The translations under genes were made by a program, and so were the position numbers. Positions 45,044-54,063 of a stretch of 64,000 nt of DNA are shown in pieces; within the stretch, counting starts at the first letter, position 1; each line of letters starts with the position of its first letter. The DNA lies in assembly GCF_000193375.1 (NCBI RefSeq), contig NC_015315.1:1310622-1374621 (forward strand), given 5' to 3'. This DNA comes from Thermoproteus uzoniensis 768-20. Its GTDB lineage: Archaea; Thermoproteota; Thermoprotei; Thermoproteales; Thermoproteaceae. The notes under the pieces were generated by a model. It was not told the origin of the DNA, searched no databases, and saw only the letters and a program-made list of their open reading frames with translations.

Positions 45044-45468
45044 TCGCCGCGCTGTCTCTTGACAAACTCCTCATATATCTGCCTAACCCTCTCGGCAAGC
45101 GGCCCCGACCCCTCTATACCTATCTCGCTCACTCTGACCTTATCACTGATCAACACTATGTTGGACTCCTCGACGTATTTCACCATCCCTGGGAAGAACT
45201 TTTCTGCATATTTGGCAAATGCCCGTAAGTCTATTTCCCTCTCAATAGAATTTATATATATTATATATCTAGACATCAATAATGATTTTGCATATTTATT
45301 TCCAGATTTTGTTACAGCATTTATGAGAATTATATTTAGCTGGCTATCAACTGCGTGGAGAACGCCCCTATACTCCTCACCGTTGTGAAGACCTACCACC
45401 ACCTCCTTCCCCAACAGATTGTTTATCTCTGCAACGAACCTCTTGTTAGCCTCGGCGAGCACCGACAT
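45040..45468 (-). CDS. Lsm/Sm-like archaeal protein with C-terminal domain (SmAP3 type)
   Basis: 142 residues: the Sm1-Sm2 fold (about 10-80) with 'LLGKEVVVGLHNGEEYRGVLHAVDSQLNIILINA', then a C-terminal alpha/beta domain of about 60 residues, as in the crenarchaeal SmAP3 subfamily. Sm-like proteins form rings that bind U-rich RNA. The middle of the gene (45235-45330) is AT-rich. It lies directly upstream of tgtA in an operon. Confidence 0.78.
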   Translation of the reverse strand: MSVLAEANKRFVAEINNLLGKEVVVGLHNGEEYRGVLHAVDSQLNIILINAVTKSGNKYAKSLLMSRYIIYINSIEREIDLRAFAKYAEKFFPGMVKYVEESNIVLISDKVRVSEIGIEGSGPLAERVRQIYEEFVKRQRGE

Positions 45469-45630
45469 ATAGAGGCCAATATATTTAGTTTTAAAGCTTT
45501 TATTCTTATTGATACTTTATATTTTATTGAAATATATTATATAAATAAATTAGATTAACTATATTTTTAATAAATAGTTACCAGAGAAGAAGAGGTTAAA
45601 ACTTTATATTTTCAGCGATTTCGAGACGCC
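45469..45630. promoter_or_regulatory. AT-rich divergent promoter region (Lsm / rpoG)
   Basis: Nearly all A/T from 45480 to 45580. ttaaaactttata at 45597-45609 is 22-34 bases before the rpoG-like ATG, and ttaaaact complement near 45489-45496 serves the Lsm gene. Confidence 0.45.
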
Positions 45631-45963
45631 ATGTTGCTGAAAGAAACGGTTAGGGATATAGGAAGGCTGGAAGGCCCGTTGAGCAAGATCTGGCTCGTGG
45701 GCGATGCGGAGGCCGAATTGGAAATTCCTCTAGATATTTTAAATATAAATCTAAATAAAAATAATACTTTAATAATAAATATAGATAAAAATAAAGATCA
45801 AGATTATAAAACTAAATATGATATCTATATGTGGGGAATTCTATATAATAAAAACAATGATATTACCTATATATCTATTGGCGGTCTAATATTTAAAATA
45901 AAGCTAAATTTGCCATATAATATAGGTGATAAACTATATATTGGTATCAAGATTAGTTCATAA
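45631..45963 (+). CDS. rpoG: Probable RNA polymerase subunit G (Rpo8/Rpb8-like)
   Basis: 110 residues of OB-fold-like beta sequence. 'YDIYMWGILYNKN' followed by 'TYISIGGLIFKIKLNLP' and 'DKLYIGIKI' matches the pattern of crenarchaeal Rpo8 (GHGYIV ... ISLYGLLVKI ... DHIYFCVK in Sulfolobus, from memory). From 45735 the gene is extremely AT-rich (codons aat, aaa, ata, tta), whereas its first 35 codons are GC-balanced. The subunit is specific to crenarchaea and eukaryotes. Moderately sure. Confidence 0.6.
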   Translation: MLLKETVRDIGRLEGPLSKIWLVGDAEAELEIPLDILNINLNKNNTLIINIDKNKDQDYKTKYDIYMWGILYNKNNDITYISIGGLIFKIKLNLPYNIGDKLYIGIKISS

Positions 45964-46028
45964 CAACTCTCACGGTCTACTCCTCTCCGATCTATACTAG
46001 GCTTATCACTCCCCCCGATCATAACTTC

Positions 46029-46514
46029 GTGATCTGTCCCTACTGCAGATCGCCCAGAATCGTCATATCGAACGGGGAATATGTGTGCGCTGAGTGCGGT
46101 AGCGTTGTGGGGCCCGTCCTCTACGTGCCGCGCCAGAACGTCCAGACCCCCTACGTCATAAGGAAGATCTCTCTCAAGTTCTTGTTGTATAGATTAAATA
46201 AAGAAACAATAATATATTCTAATAAAATAAAATATAAAGAAAAAATAAAACAATATATAGAATTATTAGTTAAAGATCTAGAGGCGCCTATCTATGTCTT
46301 AGACAACTCTATCAAGATCTTGGAATCTATAGATAAGAGGAAGATCCAAGGCAAGAACCCGAGAGTCGTCGCGGCAACAATATTTTACCTGGTCAGCAAT
46401 AGATACGGTCTTAGTTACGATAAGGAAAATATAGCTAAAAGATTAAATATAAGTAAATTGAGTATTAGAGATACTGCAGTTTATCTAAGAAAGATATGCA
46501 AGGAGCTGCGCTGA
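46029..46514 (+). CDS. TFB-like protein: zinc ribbon plus one cyclin-like repeat
   Basis: 161 residues from GTG. The zinc ribbon 'CPYCRSPRIVISNGEYVCAECGSVVGPVL' is that of TFIIB. After a variable lysine/isoleucine-rich linker comes a single cyclin-fold repeat: 'NPRVVAATIFYLVSNRYGLSYDKENIAKRLNISKLSIRDTAVYLRKICKEL'. Normal TFB has two repeats and about 300 residues, so this is a half-length paralogue, perhaps a regulator. The gene overlaps the ATPase gene by 19 bases. AT-rich patches lie at 46195-46270 and 46430-46480. Confidence 0.68.
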   Translation: MICPYCRSPRIVISNGEYVCAECGSVVGPVLYVPRQNVQTPYVIRKISLKFLLYRLNKETIIYSNKIKYKEKIKQYIELLVKDLEAPIYVLDNSIKILESIDKRKIQGKNPRVVAATIFYLVSNRYGLSYDKENIAKRLNISKLSIRDTAVYLRKICKELR

Positions 46515-47527
46515 TCGGGTTGGTTAGACTGATAGAGCTGGGCTACATAGATGAGAACGACAAAATAGCTAGATATAAAGATGATATAATTAATATAATA
46601 TCAAGAATATATTCGAGAAATATAGATAAAACTATTTATTTAAGATATAAACTTTTTTATAAATTGACTAAAGATCGTTCCGCAGCGCTTTACTACCTCA
46701 TGAAGTCGCTCAATATAGATAATCTACATAATTTATTAATTAATAAAAATATTGAAGATATTCTATTAATTCCTGGGAAATATATATATATAACTACTAA
46801 ATTTGGTAAACGAAGGATCAATATATACGCTACCGGCGATTTAGTCGCCCGGTTCCTCTCGCTGGCTAAGGCGAAGGGCTATAGGCTTCTTCAGTCCAAC
46901 CCGTCTTTTAGATACGGCCTAGCGCTTGGCCCGTTGCGGCTCAGGATCTCCGTGGACCTTCCTCCAATAGTCTCAGCGCCGCATATATATATTAGGGTAC
47001 ATAGGGGCGTTAAAACTCTTAACGATTTGGCTCTAGACGGATTTTTAAATAGGGATCATATTGCAACAATAAGGAGAGAGGTTTTTGTGAATCGCAGAGA
47101 TCTCGTAGTCGCGGGGCCTCCGGGTAGTGGAAAGACGACGTTGTTGCAGGCAATAGATCTAGAACTGCCTCATTGGCTACAGAGGGTATACATAGACGAG
47201 GCCGATGAGTTTGTCGATCTGCCTATTCTTAATCAAATAAAAATAAATTCTTTAAATAAATTAAAGGAAATATTTACTTCTATGAATAGGAATATAGATT
47301 TATTTATAATAGGAGAGCTTCAATACCCAGAACACTTCGAGGCCTACAGATCTGCGCGTAGTATAGGCCTACAGAGCTTCGGCACAATGCACGCAACCGA
47401 TTTGGAGAAGGCGAAGAAGAGATTGGTTGAAGCGAATATAGATCTAGAAAATATAGTTATAATACAACTTAAAAAGAAATATAAAAATAAAATTATTAGA
47501 TATATAGATGAAATATATGTTGGATGA
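46496..47527 (+). CDS. Type II/IV secretion system ATPase-like protein
   Basis: 343 residues. The N-terminal half is variable. The C-terminal half has Walker A 'GPPGSGKTTLLQA', an acidic 'YIDEADEFVD' strand, 'DLFIIGELQYPEHFEAYRSA' (Walker B type) and 'GTMHATDLEKAKKRL' (His box). This is the GspE/PilT/VirB11 family that powers archaellum, pilus and secretion machines. It is smaller than usual. Coupled genes on both sides (a TFB-like regulator and a membrane protein) form one operon. Confidence 0.75.
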   Translation: MQGAALIGLVRLIELGYIDENDKIARYKDDIINIISRIYSRNIDKTIYLRYKLFYKLTKDRSAALYYLMKSLNIDNLHNLLINKNIEDILLIPGKYIYITTKFGKRRINIYATGDLVARFLSLAKAKGYRLLQSNPSFRYGLALGPLRLRISVDLPPIVSAPHIYIRVHRGVKTLNDLALDGFLNRDHIATIRREVFVNRRDLVVAGPPGSGKTTLLQAIDLELPHWLQRVYIDEADEFVDLPILNQIKINSLNKLKEIFTSMNRNIDLFIIGELQYPEHFEAYRSARSIGLQSFGTMHATDLEKAKKRLVEANIDLENIVIIQLKKKYKNKIIRYIDEIYVG

Positions 47528-48080
47528 GCTAATAAATATAAAAATAAAGAAAGTTCTCGAGAAGGAGTATAACAAGTTTGTCATTGTTAACGGCGCCATA
47601 CTTTTACTAGGAATTCTATCGATTGGATTATCTTTCTTTTTATATAATTTAATTTACATATCTTTATTTCTTTTTTTAATTTATCTATTTATACTATATT
47701 TAAGCTTAATTAGGTTAAGGAATAGAATAAGAGCTCTCGTGAATAGGGCCTTGTCGGTCAAGGAATTTAAGGAGTATCTGAAGGATGTGCTCGGCGAATA
47801 TACGTATGGCCTAGACTACATAAAGTTGCTAGAGGCTGAGGAGATCCGCGTGTTGTCCGATATCGAGGACTTCGAGGAGAGGAGGATGCGGGCGTCCAGC
47901 GGCCTGTATAGGGCTATGCTGTCCGGGATGAAGTCGAGGATCTTGGCATCCTCGCTCGCCGGAGTATCGGCTGGCGTCGTGATGTCGGTAGTAGTCCCTA
48001 TCGGTCTGGCGATCAAAATAGTGATATTGGCTATGCTTATGGCGTCGATGTACTACGTATATAGAATTGTTTCTTTATAA
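47517..48080 (+). CDS. Membrane protein, TadC/GspF-like candidate
   Basis: About 187 residues with two membrane helices near the N-terminus (about 22-40 and 45-65), a soluble helical middle region (about 70-130) and two helices at the C-terminus (about 140-185). This is the layout of half a TadC/GspF platform protein. It overlaps the secretion ATPase gene, which supports a platform role, but sequence similarity is weak. The first 70 codons are AT-rich, the rest GC-balanced. Confidence 0.5.
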   Translation: MLDELINIKIKKVLEKEYNKFVIVNGAILLLGILSIGLSFFLYNLIYISLFLFLIYLFILYLSLIRLRNRIRALVNRALSVKEFKEYLKDVLGEYTYGLDYIKLLEAEEIRVLSDIEDFEERRMRASSGLYRAMLSGMKSRILASSLAGVSAGVVMSVVVPIGLAIKIVILAMLMASMYYVYRIVSL

Positions 48081-48100
48081 AAGGGGGTTATTGTTGGAGC

Positions 48101-49774
48101 TTAGTCGAACTTAGTCTCGCTCTTGCTCTCCTCCTCTTCCTTCTTCTCGCCCTTCTTCTCCTCCTTCTCGAGCTTCGAGGCCGCTATTATTTCGTCTATT
48201 CTGAGTATCATCGAGGCGGCCTCCACGGCGACCTTGAAGGCGTTTACCTTAACCGACAGCGGCTCTATCAAGCCCAGCGACACCATGTCGACTACCTTGC
48301 CCTGATAAACGTCTAGGCCGTACTTCCAGCCGTCGGCCTGCTCGTGTTTGTGCCTCAGCTCGGTGAGTATATCCACGGCGTCGAGGCCGGCGTTCTCCGC
48401 AAGCGCCTTGGGTATGGACTCCAGCGCGTTGGCGAAGGCCTCTATCGCGTACTGCTCTCTGCCTCCTATCTTGGTGGCGAACGCCCTGACCGCCTTCGCC
48501 GCCTCGACCTCGGGAGCGCCTCCGGCTGGCAGTATGAAGGGCTCCTCCACCACGTCCGCGACCACGGACAACGCGTCGTCTAGGTTGCGCTCGGCTTCGT
48601 CCACAAGCCTCTCGAAGCCGCCTCTGATCAATATCGACACGGCCTTGGGGTTCTTGCACTGCTCCACGAATACCATCTTCTCGTCGCCGACGCGCCTCTC
48701 CTCGACCAGCCCGGCGAAGCCCAGATCCGCCTCGGACAGATCCTCTATGCTGGTGACCAGCCTAGCGCCCGTGGCTCTGACCAGCTTCTCTATGTCGGAG
48801 CGCTTCACGCGCCTCACGGCCAGTATCCCGGCCTTCGCCAGGTAGTACTGAGCGATGTCGTCTATGCCCTTGGTGGTGAACAGCACGTTGACGCCAGCGG
48901 CCTTCAGCTTGTCCACATAGCCCTTGAGTATCGTCTCCTCCTCCTCTAGGAACGCCCTCATCTGGGTGGGGTCGTTGATCCTGATCTCGGCGTCTATCTC
49001 AGGCTTCTCGACCTCCAGAGGGGCGTCGAGGAGGGCTATCTTGGCGTTCACCACGCGCTTCGGCATAGCCGGGTGCACCACCTCCTTGTCCACAACTATG
49101 CCGTAGACCAGCTGGGTGTCGAGGAGGGAGCCGCCGTGCTTCTTGACGAGCTGGACGTTGTCCAGGTCGGCGACCCAACGGTCGCCCCTCTGCTCCGCTA
49201 TCTGTAGAATGGCCTTCACGGCCAGATCGGCGAAGTAATCCTTCACGGTCTCGGAGATCTTGCCGCCCATAGCCGTGGTGGCTATTTTCTTCAACATCTC
49301 GGCATCTGTGCGGTTGACCGGAACGGCGACCTTGCGCAGATGCTCCACGGCCACGTCGAGGGCCTTCTTAAAGCCCGACACGACGACTGTCGGGTGTATG
49401 TTCTTCTCCAACAGCTTCTCGGCCTCGTCTAGCAGAGCCCCTGCCAACACCACAGCTGTGGTAGTGCCGTCGCCGGCCTCCTCCTCCTGCGACTTGGATA
49501 TCTCGACCAAGAGCTTCGCTATGGGGTGCTGGACGTCCATTTCGTCGAGTATGGTTGCGCCGTCGTTCGTTATGGTTATATCCCCTAGCGAGTCTATGAG
49601 CATCTTGTCCATGCCTTTAGGCCCTAACGTGGTCCTCAACACCTCGGCGACAGCCCTCGCTATCATTATGTTTAGCCTCATCGCCTCCTTGCCGAACGCC
49701 CTCTGGGTACCCTCCTTGAATATCAGAACGGGCACTCCGCCTATCTGCGTCAAATATGCGGTTTGGGAGCTCAT
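48101..49774 (-). CDS. Thermosome subunit (group II chaperonin)
   Basis: 557 residues with all chaperonin blocks: 'TTLGPKGMDKMLIDSLGDITITNDGATILDEM', 'QEEEAGDGTTTAVVLAGALLDEAE' (ATP site) and 'PAGGAPEVEAAKAVRAFA'. The tail is Lys/Glu-rich. The thermosome folds proteins in a double ring driven by ATP. No AT-rich patches occur inside this gene, in contrast to several neighbours. It is convergent with the membrane protein, and divergent from S17e with a 125-base promoter region. Confidence 0.95.
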   Translation of the reverse strand: MSSQTAYLTQIGGVPVLIFKEGTQRAFGKEAMRLNIMIARAVAEVLRTTLGPKGMDKMLIDSLGDITITNDGATILDEMDVQHPIAKLLVEISKSQEEEAGDGTTTAVVLAGALLDEAEKLLEKNIHPTVVVSGFKKALDVAVEHLRKVAVPVNRTDAEMLKKIATTAMGGKISETVKDYFADLAVKAILQIAEQRGDRWVADLDNVQLVKKHGGSLLDTQLVYGIVVDKEVVHPAMPKRVVNAKIALLDAPLEVEKPEIDAEIRINDPTQMRAFLEEEETILKGYVDKLKAAGVNVLFTTKGIDDIAQYYLAKAGILAVRRVKRSDIEKLVRATGARLVTSIEDLSEADLGFAGLVEERRVGDEKMVFVEQCKNPKAVSILIRGGFERLVDEAERNLDDALSVVADVVEEPFILPAGGAPEVEAAKAVRAFATKIGGREQYAIEAFANALESIPKALAENAGLDAVDILTELRHKHEQADGWKYGLDVYQGKVVDMVSLGLIEPLSVKVNAFKVAVEAASMILRIDEIIAASKLEKEEKKGEKKEEEESKSETKFD

Positions 49775-49899
49775 GGGTTTTACGAATTTCGCGTATATAA
49801 AAACTTTTCCTAATTACGGCAGTATAGGCCTCGACCAGAACGGCGGAGGTCCGCGCACTCGGCGTAAAGTATTTTTAAGGCCTTGTTCGTGGCCCTTCA

Positions 49900-50127
49900 A
49901 TGGGCAGGGTGAAACCGCGTTACATAAAATCTTTGGCGGCGAAGCTCTTGGAGATGTACCCGGATAAATTCACTGACAGCTTTGAGGAGAACAAAAAGGC
50001 GGTGGCAGAGCTGGCCGATCTGCAGAGCAAGAGGGTCAGGAACAGAGTAGCTGGCTACATAACGAGGATCGTCAAGGCTAGGAAGATGTCCCAGAAACGG
50101 GAAGAGGTGCCGGCTACATCGCCATGA
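49900..50127 (+). CDS. rps17e: Ribosomal protein S17e
   Basis: 75 residues: [35 protein letters not shown], the full archaeal eS17 sequence pattern, then a basic tail. It is part of the small ribosomal subunit. atttttaa (49871-49878) is about 22-29 bases before the ATG, so the mRNA is leaderless. It overlaps the FKBP gene by 4 bases. Confidence 0.92.
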   Translation: MGRVKPRYIKSLAAKLLEMYPDKFTDSFEENKKAVAELADLQSKRVRNRVAGYITRIVKARKMSQKREEVPATSP

Positions 50128-50819
50128 CGCTTAATAAGGGCGACTATATACTGTTCGACTACACCGTTGTGGTCAAGGACGACAACAAGGTGATAGAGAC
50201 GACTAACGAGGCGACGGCCAAGGAGGCGGGCATCTACAGACCTGAGGAAGTCTACGAGCCCCGACTTGTGATACTCGGCGAGACCAAGCTCTGGGAGCCT
50301 CTCGAGAACGCTCTCTTGAACGCAGACGAGGGCAAAGACGTTGAGGTCGAGATCCCGCCGGAAAAGGCCTATGGACAGCGGGATCTCAGCAAGATAAAGA
50401 TACTATCCATAAGGGAATTCCACAGACACGGCATAGTGCCTCGCGTGGACGACGTGGTGGAGATAGAGGGGAATAGGGCTAGAGTTATCTCCATCTCTGG
50501 CGGCAGGGTCACGCTCGACTTCAATCATCCCCTTGCCGGCAAGACGTTGGTGGTTAGAGGCAAGGTGGTGAGGAAGCTGACGTCCAACGAAGAGAAGATC
50601 GTCTATCTGATAAGGCAGTATATGCCCAGGATACCTCCCGACAAGATCTCGGTATCCTTCTCGCAAGATGGCTCCGAGGCCCAAGTGAGGTTGCCCGCCG
50701 AGGTTCTACTCTACGAGAAAATTGGGAATATACTGCTTCAAGCGGCGTCGGAGATAGGTAGCAGATTCGCCGAATTGAAGAAAGTAAATTTCGTGGAGGA
50801 GGTAGAGCTCAAGAGATAA
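50124..50819 (+). CDS. FKBP-type peptidyl-prolyl isomerase (long archaeal form)
   Basis: 231 residues: an N-terminal FKBP/SlyD domain with inserted flap (about 1-150; '[15 protein letters not shown]', '[11 protein letters not shown]', '[15 protein letters not shown]'), then a C-terminal alpha/beta domain of about 80 residues typical of the long archaeal type. It speeds proline isomerisation and acts as a folding helper. It is co-transcribed with rps17e, with psmB 22 bases downstream. Confidence 0.88.
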   Translation: MTLNKGDYILFDYTVVVKDDNKVIETTNEATAKEAGIYRPEEVYEPRLVILGETKLWEPLENALLNADEGKDVEVEIPPEKAYGQRDLSKIKILSIREFHRHGIVPRVDDVVEIEGNRARVISISGGRVTLDFNHPLAGKTLVVRGKVVRKLTSNEEKIVYLIRQYMPRIPPDKISVSFSQDGSEAQVRLPAEVLLYEKIGNILLQAASEIGSRFAELKKVNFVEEVELKR

Positions 50820-50841
50820 AAGAGGATCTCCAATCCTGTTT

Positions 50842-51441
50842 ATGACTACCACCGTGGGTATAAAGGCTCGCGACGGAGTCGTCTTGGCGACCGATAAAAG
50901 AGTGACCGCCGGATACTACATAGCTCATAAACGCGGCGAGAAGATCTGGAAAATCGACGAGCATGTAGCCGCCACCATGAGCGGGGGAGTGGCGGATCTC
51001 CAGGGGCTGTTGAGCACGCTCACAATATTGGCTAGAGACTACAAGACGGAGCACAGGAGGCCTATACCTGTAAAGACCTTGGTCAACTACGCCTCTCTAC
51101 TCCTCTTCTACTCGCGGCCGGTGATATACATCGTCCATTCGATCTTCGGCGGCTTTGATGACGAGGGACCCCAGCTGTATATGCTCGACTGGCTGGGCAG
51201 CTACAGCGAGGAGCGCTATATCTCCACGGGGAGCGGCTCGCCCTACGCCATGGGCGTACTGGAGGTGGGCTATAGGGAGGACATGACCGTCGACGAGGCC
51301 GTGAAGCTGGCCGAAAACGCGGTGAAGGCGGCCATGAGGAACGACCCAGGCTCCGGCGAGGGAATTGATATAGTGACCATAACTAAGGACGGCTTTAGAC
51401 GGGTGTTCTCGGCCAGGCAGAGGGTGACAGTCGCCGAATAG
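50842..51441 (+). CDS. psmB: Proteasome beta subunit
   Basis: 199 residues. MTTTVGIKARDGVVLATDKRVT shows the catalytic N-terminal threonine after a minimal propeptide, with Asp and Lys of the active site (TDKR). 'GSGSPYAMGVLE' and 'DPGSGEGIDIVTI' complete the Ntn-hydrolase site. It forms the proteolytic rings of the 20S core. The very short leader suggests the mature N-terminus is made with little processing. Confidence 0.93.
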   Translation: MTTTVGIKARDGVVLATDKRVTAGYYIAHKRGEKIWKIDEHVAATMSGGVADLQGLLSTLTILARDYKTEHRRPIPVKTLVNYASLLLFYSRPVIYIVHSIFGGFDDEGPQLYMLDWLGSYSEERYISTGSGSPYAMGVLEVGYREDMTVDEAVKLAENAVKAAMRNDPGSGEGIDIVTITKDGFRRVFSARQRVTVAE

Positions 51442-51474
51442 AAAAATATATAAGACCATAGTGGGGGCTAGGCC

Positions 51475-53382
51475 GTGGCGCATTCTTTAGATATCGAATC
51501 TAAAATCAAAGAGATTCTGTCGAGCGTCGAGGTATCTAAGGTAGAGGTTGAGGGACCATCTATCTGTGTTTACGTCAAGAATCCTGCTAATTTAAGCAAT
51601 GAAGAAGTCGCCGAGTTGGCAAAGACCCTTAAAAAAAGGATAGTAGTTAGGAGCGACTCGGCGGCGCGGCTGTCGAAGAAAGATGCTGAGAAGGTAATCC
51701 TCTCCCTCGCCCCTGATCTGGTAGAGCACGTGTATTTCGAGGACGTGGGGGACGTCTACATATACCTCTCCAAGGCGGTGCCCGAGAGGGACTTCAAGAA
51801 GCTCGCCAGAGAGATCTTCTCGTCGACTGGCTGGCGCGCCATAATAGAGATGGGGGTGCCCAGCATGATGAAACTGCCCTCCAAGGACATAGTGGACGTC
51901 AGGACGATCTACCACAGCGCCTACGACAAGAGGGCCGCGATGATGAGGGAGTTGGGGGCCAGGATACACCACGAGCCCGTTGTGAAGGAGGGACCCATAA
52001 CCGTCTCGTTCCTCGGGGCGTCTATGGAGGTTGGCCGGAGCGCTATACTGGTCGATACCACCGAGAGCAAGGTGCTCCTGGACTGCGGCCTCAAGCCGTC
52101 GCAGTACGAGGAGGAGTTCCCGCTACTGGAGCAGGTAGACCTAGACTCCCTCGACGCCGTCGTGCTGTCGCACGCGCACATGGACCACGTAGGTTGCCTC
52201 CCCTACCTCTACAAGTACGGATATAGAGGCCCTGTATACATGACCGACCCCACTAAATATCTGACTTACATACTTTTGACAGACTATGTCGAGTTGAAGG
52301 AGCGCGAGGGGCAAATCCCGCCGTATACCAAAAGCGATATAGAGACTCTTATGTACCACATAATCACGTTAGACTACGAGGAGGTGACGGACATAGCGCC
52401 GGACATAAAGCTGACCCTATACGATGCCGGCCACGAGATAGGATCGGCCTTAGTACATCTACATATAGGCAACGGGCGCTATAATATATTGTATACAGGC
52501 GATTTCAAGTTCGGGAGGACGAATCTTCTGAATAAGGCCGTGAATAAGTTCAAGCGCGTGGAGATGTTGATAATGGAGTCCACATACGGCGGCCGCGACG
52601 ACGTCCAGCCGCCTAGAGTCGAGGCGGAGAACACCTTAGTTAAGGCAATTACCGAGACCATAGAGAACAGAGGCAAGGTCCTCATACCGGCCTTCAGCAC
52701 AGGCAGAGCGCAAGAGATCCTCTACATACTAAATAGAGAGATTAACAGAGGGAACTTGAAGAGAGTGCCTATATACGTCGACGGCATGATAGTAGAAACC
52801 CTAAATGCGTATCTGATGTACCCGCACTTCTTGAACCGAGAGGTGGCGGAGGAGATCTACGGAGGCGTGAACCCCTTCACGTCGTCCGGTAGCATAGAGG
52901 TGGTGGAGAGGGCCAAAAGGATAGAGGACAGGATAAACCAAATAGCGCGCATAACGCAAGACGAGAGGCCCGGCGTAATAATAGCCCCCCACGGCATGCT
53001 TAACGGCGGACCTATACTCGACTATTTCGTGCACCTAGCCCCCGATCCAGCCAATAAGCTGATCTTCGTCTCCTACCAGGCCGAGAACACATTGGGGCGG
53101 CGCATCCTCAACGGCGAGAAGGACTTCATAGTCAGGAGCATATCCATGGGGGAGACCAAGGTATCCATGAGGATGGGCGTCGTGTCGATACCCGGCTTCT
53201 CGGGCCACAGCGACCGGAGAGAGCTTATGAAATACGTGGAGACAGTAGAGCCCAGACCGCGTAAGGTCGTCTTAATACACGGCGAGCCTTCCAAGATAGT
53301 CAGCCTGGCCACCTCCATAGAACTGCGTTATAAGATAACCACAGTAATACCTAGGGTAGGCGAGAGGATAAGGGCTCTCTGA
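51475..53382 (+). CDS. aCPSF1 beta-CASP ribonuclease (transcription termination factor)
   Basis: 635 residues: N-terminal KH domains (about 1-150), MBL domain with 'LSHAHMDHVGCLPYL' (HxHxDH) and 'DAGHEIGSALVHL', beta-CASP domain with 'IPAFSTGRAQEIL', and C-terminal 'IPGFSGHSDRRELMKYV' with the final His motif 'LIHGEPSK'. aCPSF1 (FttA) is the archaeal homologue of CPSF73 and cuts 3' ends to terminate transcription. aaaatatataag (51444-51455) precedes the GTG by about 20-31 bases. Confidence 0.93.
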   Translation: MAHSLDIESKIKEILSSVEVSKVEVEGPSICVYVKNPANLSNEEVAELAKTLKKRIVVRSDSAARLSKKDAEKVILSLAPDLVEHVYFEDVGDVYIYLSKAVPERDFKKLAREIFSSTGWRAIIEMGVPSMMKLPSKDIVDVRTIYHSAYDKRAAMMRELGARIHHEPVVKEGPITVSFLGASMEVGRSAILVDTTESKVLLDCGLKPSQYEEEFPLLEQVDLDSLDAVVLSHAHMDHVGCLPYLYKYGYRGPVYMTDPTKYLTYILLTDYVELKEREGQIPPYTKSDIETLMYHIITLDYEEVTDIAPDIKLTLYDAGHEIGSALVHLHIGNGRYNILYTGDFKFGRTNLLNKAVNKFKRVEMLIMESTYGGRDDVQPPRVEAENTLVKAITETIENRGKVLIPAFSTGRAQEILYILNREINRGNLKRVPIYVDGMIVETLNAYLMYPHFLNREVAEEIYGGVNPFTSSGSIEVVERAKRIEDRINQIARITQDERPGVIIAPHGMLNGGPILDYFVHLAPDPANKLIFVSYQAENTLGRRILNGEKDFIVRSISMGETKVSMRMGVVSIPGFSGHSDRRELMKYVETVEPRPRKVVLIHGEPSKIVSLATSIELRYKITTVIPRVGERIRAL

Positions 53383-53463
53383 TAGCCCGACCGCTTCGTG
53401 CGGCCCTAGAATAGGGTCGATCCGCCCCCGCTGAGCCCCGGAGCGGCGATCGCCCTGGAGAAA

Positions 53464-53471
53464 TCCTTAAA
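53464..53471 (+). promoter_or_regulatory. TATA box of the Lsm-L37e operon
   Basis: cttaaata about 23-30 bases before ATG 53494, in GC-rich surroundings; a leaderless transcript is expected. Confidence 0.5.
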
Positions 53472-53493
53472 TATCCGGTGTGGGGCCGACGCC

Positions 53494-53733
53494 ATGTCAA
53501 GTGACATGTCGAAATGCCTAGCCACACTAGGCGCGACGCTCCAAGACTCCATAGGGAAGAGGGTGTTGGTGAAGTTGAGGGATGGGTACGAGATAAGGGG
53601 CATTCTAAAGTCCTTCGATCAACACGTTAATCTACTGCTTGAGGATGCCGAGGAGGTCATCGATAATGTGATATTGAAAAGAGGCACCATGGTCGTGAGA
53701 GGGGAAAACGTCCTCTTCGTCTCGCCGACATGA
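53494..53733 (+). CDS. Lsm/Sm-like archaeal protein (SmAP1 type)
   Basis: 79 residues forming one Sm fold: '[44 protein letters not shown]' (Sm1) and '[18 protein letters not shown]' (Sm2, with the RG-[DE]-N RNA-binding loop). It assembles into heptameric rings binding oligo-U. The stop overlaps the L37e start, the common archaeal Lsm-L37e gene pair. Confidence 0.93.
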   Translation: MSSDMSKCLATLGATLQDSIGKRVLVKLRDGYEIRGILKSFDQHVNLLLEDAEEVIDNVILKRGTMVVRGENVLFVSPT

Positions 53734-53888
53734 AGGGCACGCCCTCGATGGGGAAGCACAGCAGGGGCAAGACGCACATACGCTGTCCTAGGTGCGGACG
53801 CCACTCCTACAACGTGTCCAAGGGATATTGCGCAAGTTGCGGCTGGGGCCGCTCGCGGAGGCTTCGTAGATACAACTGGGCTAAGTAG
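53730..53888 (+). CDS. rpl37e: Ribosomal protein L37e
   Basis: 52 residues. It starts [19 protein letters not shown] and contains a four-cysteine zinc finger (CPRCG ... CASCG), then [10 protein letters not shown]. This is the complete eL37 of the large ribosomal subunit. It overlaps the Lsm gene by 4 bases (ATGA). Confidence 0.93.
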   Translation: MKGTPSMGKHSRGKTHIRCPRCGRHSYNVSKGYCASCGWGRSRRLRRYNWAK

Positions 53889-53890
53889 CT

Positions 53891-54040
53891 CTACCGATCC
53901 GGCCGCGATCTCGGAGATCGCTCCGCCGCCGACGTCAGTTTTCTGATCTCGGCCAGTTGCCACTCGAGGATTTCCCGAGGCAACGAGCCTTGTCTGAACA
54001 GCTCTGCGAACTCCTCCAGACATCTCAGAAGCGGCTGCAT
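53891..54040 (-). CDS. Small hypothetical protein (49 aa)
   Basis: An ATG frame of 49 codons, MQPLLRCLEEFAELFRQGS then PREILEWQLAEIRKLTSAAE, amphipathic helical, filling the whole gap between L37e and polB on the opposite strand, with codon use like the neighbours. It starts 23 bases from the polB start, so the two would share the promoter ataaata (54042-54048). Family unknown. Confidence 0.4.
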   Translation of the reverse strand: MQPLLRCLEEFAELFRQGSLPREILEWQLAEIRKLTSAAERSPRSRPDR

Positions 54041-54063
54041 AGATAAATACGGACTATAATAAT

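Noticed and set aside
49260-49967. Long plus-strand ORF opposite the thermosome
   Set aside because: Pure antisense of a highly conserved gene, joined out of frame to the S17e start.
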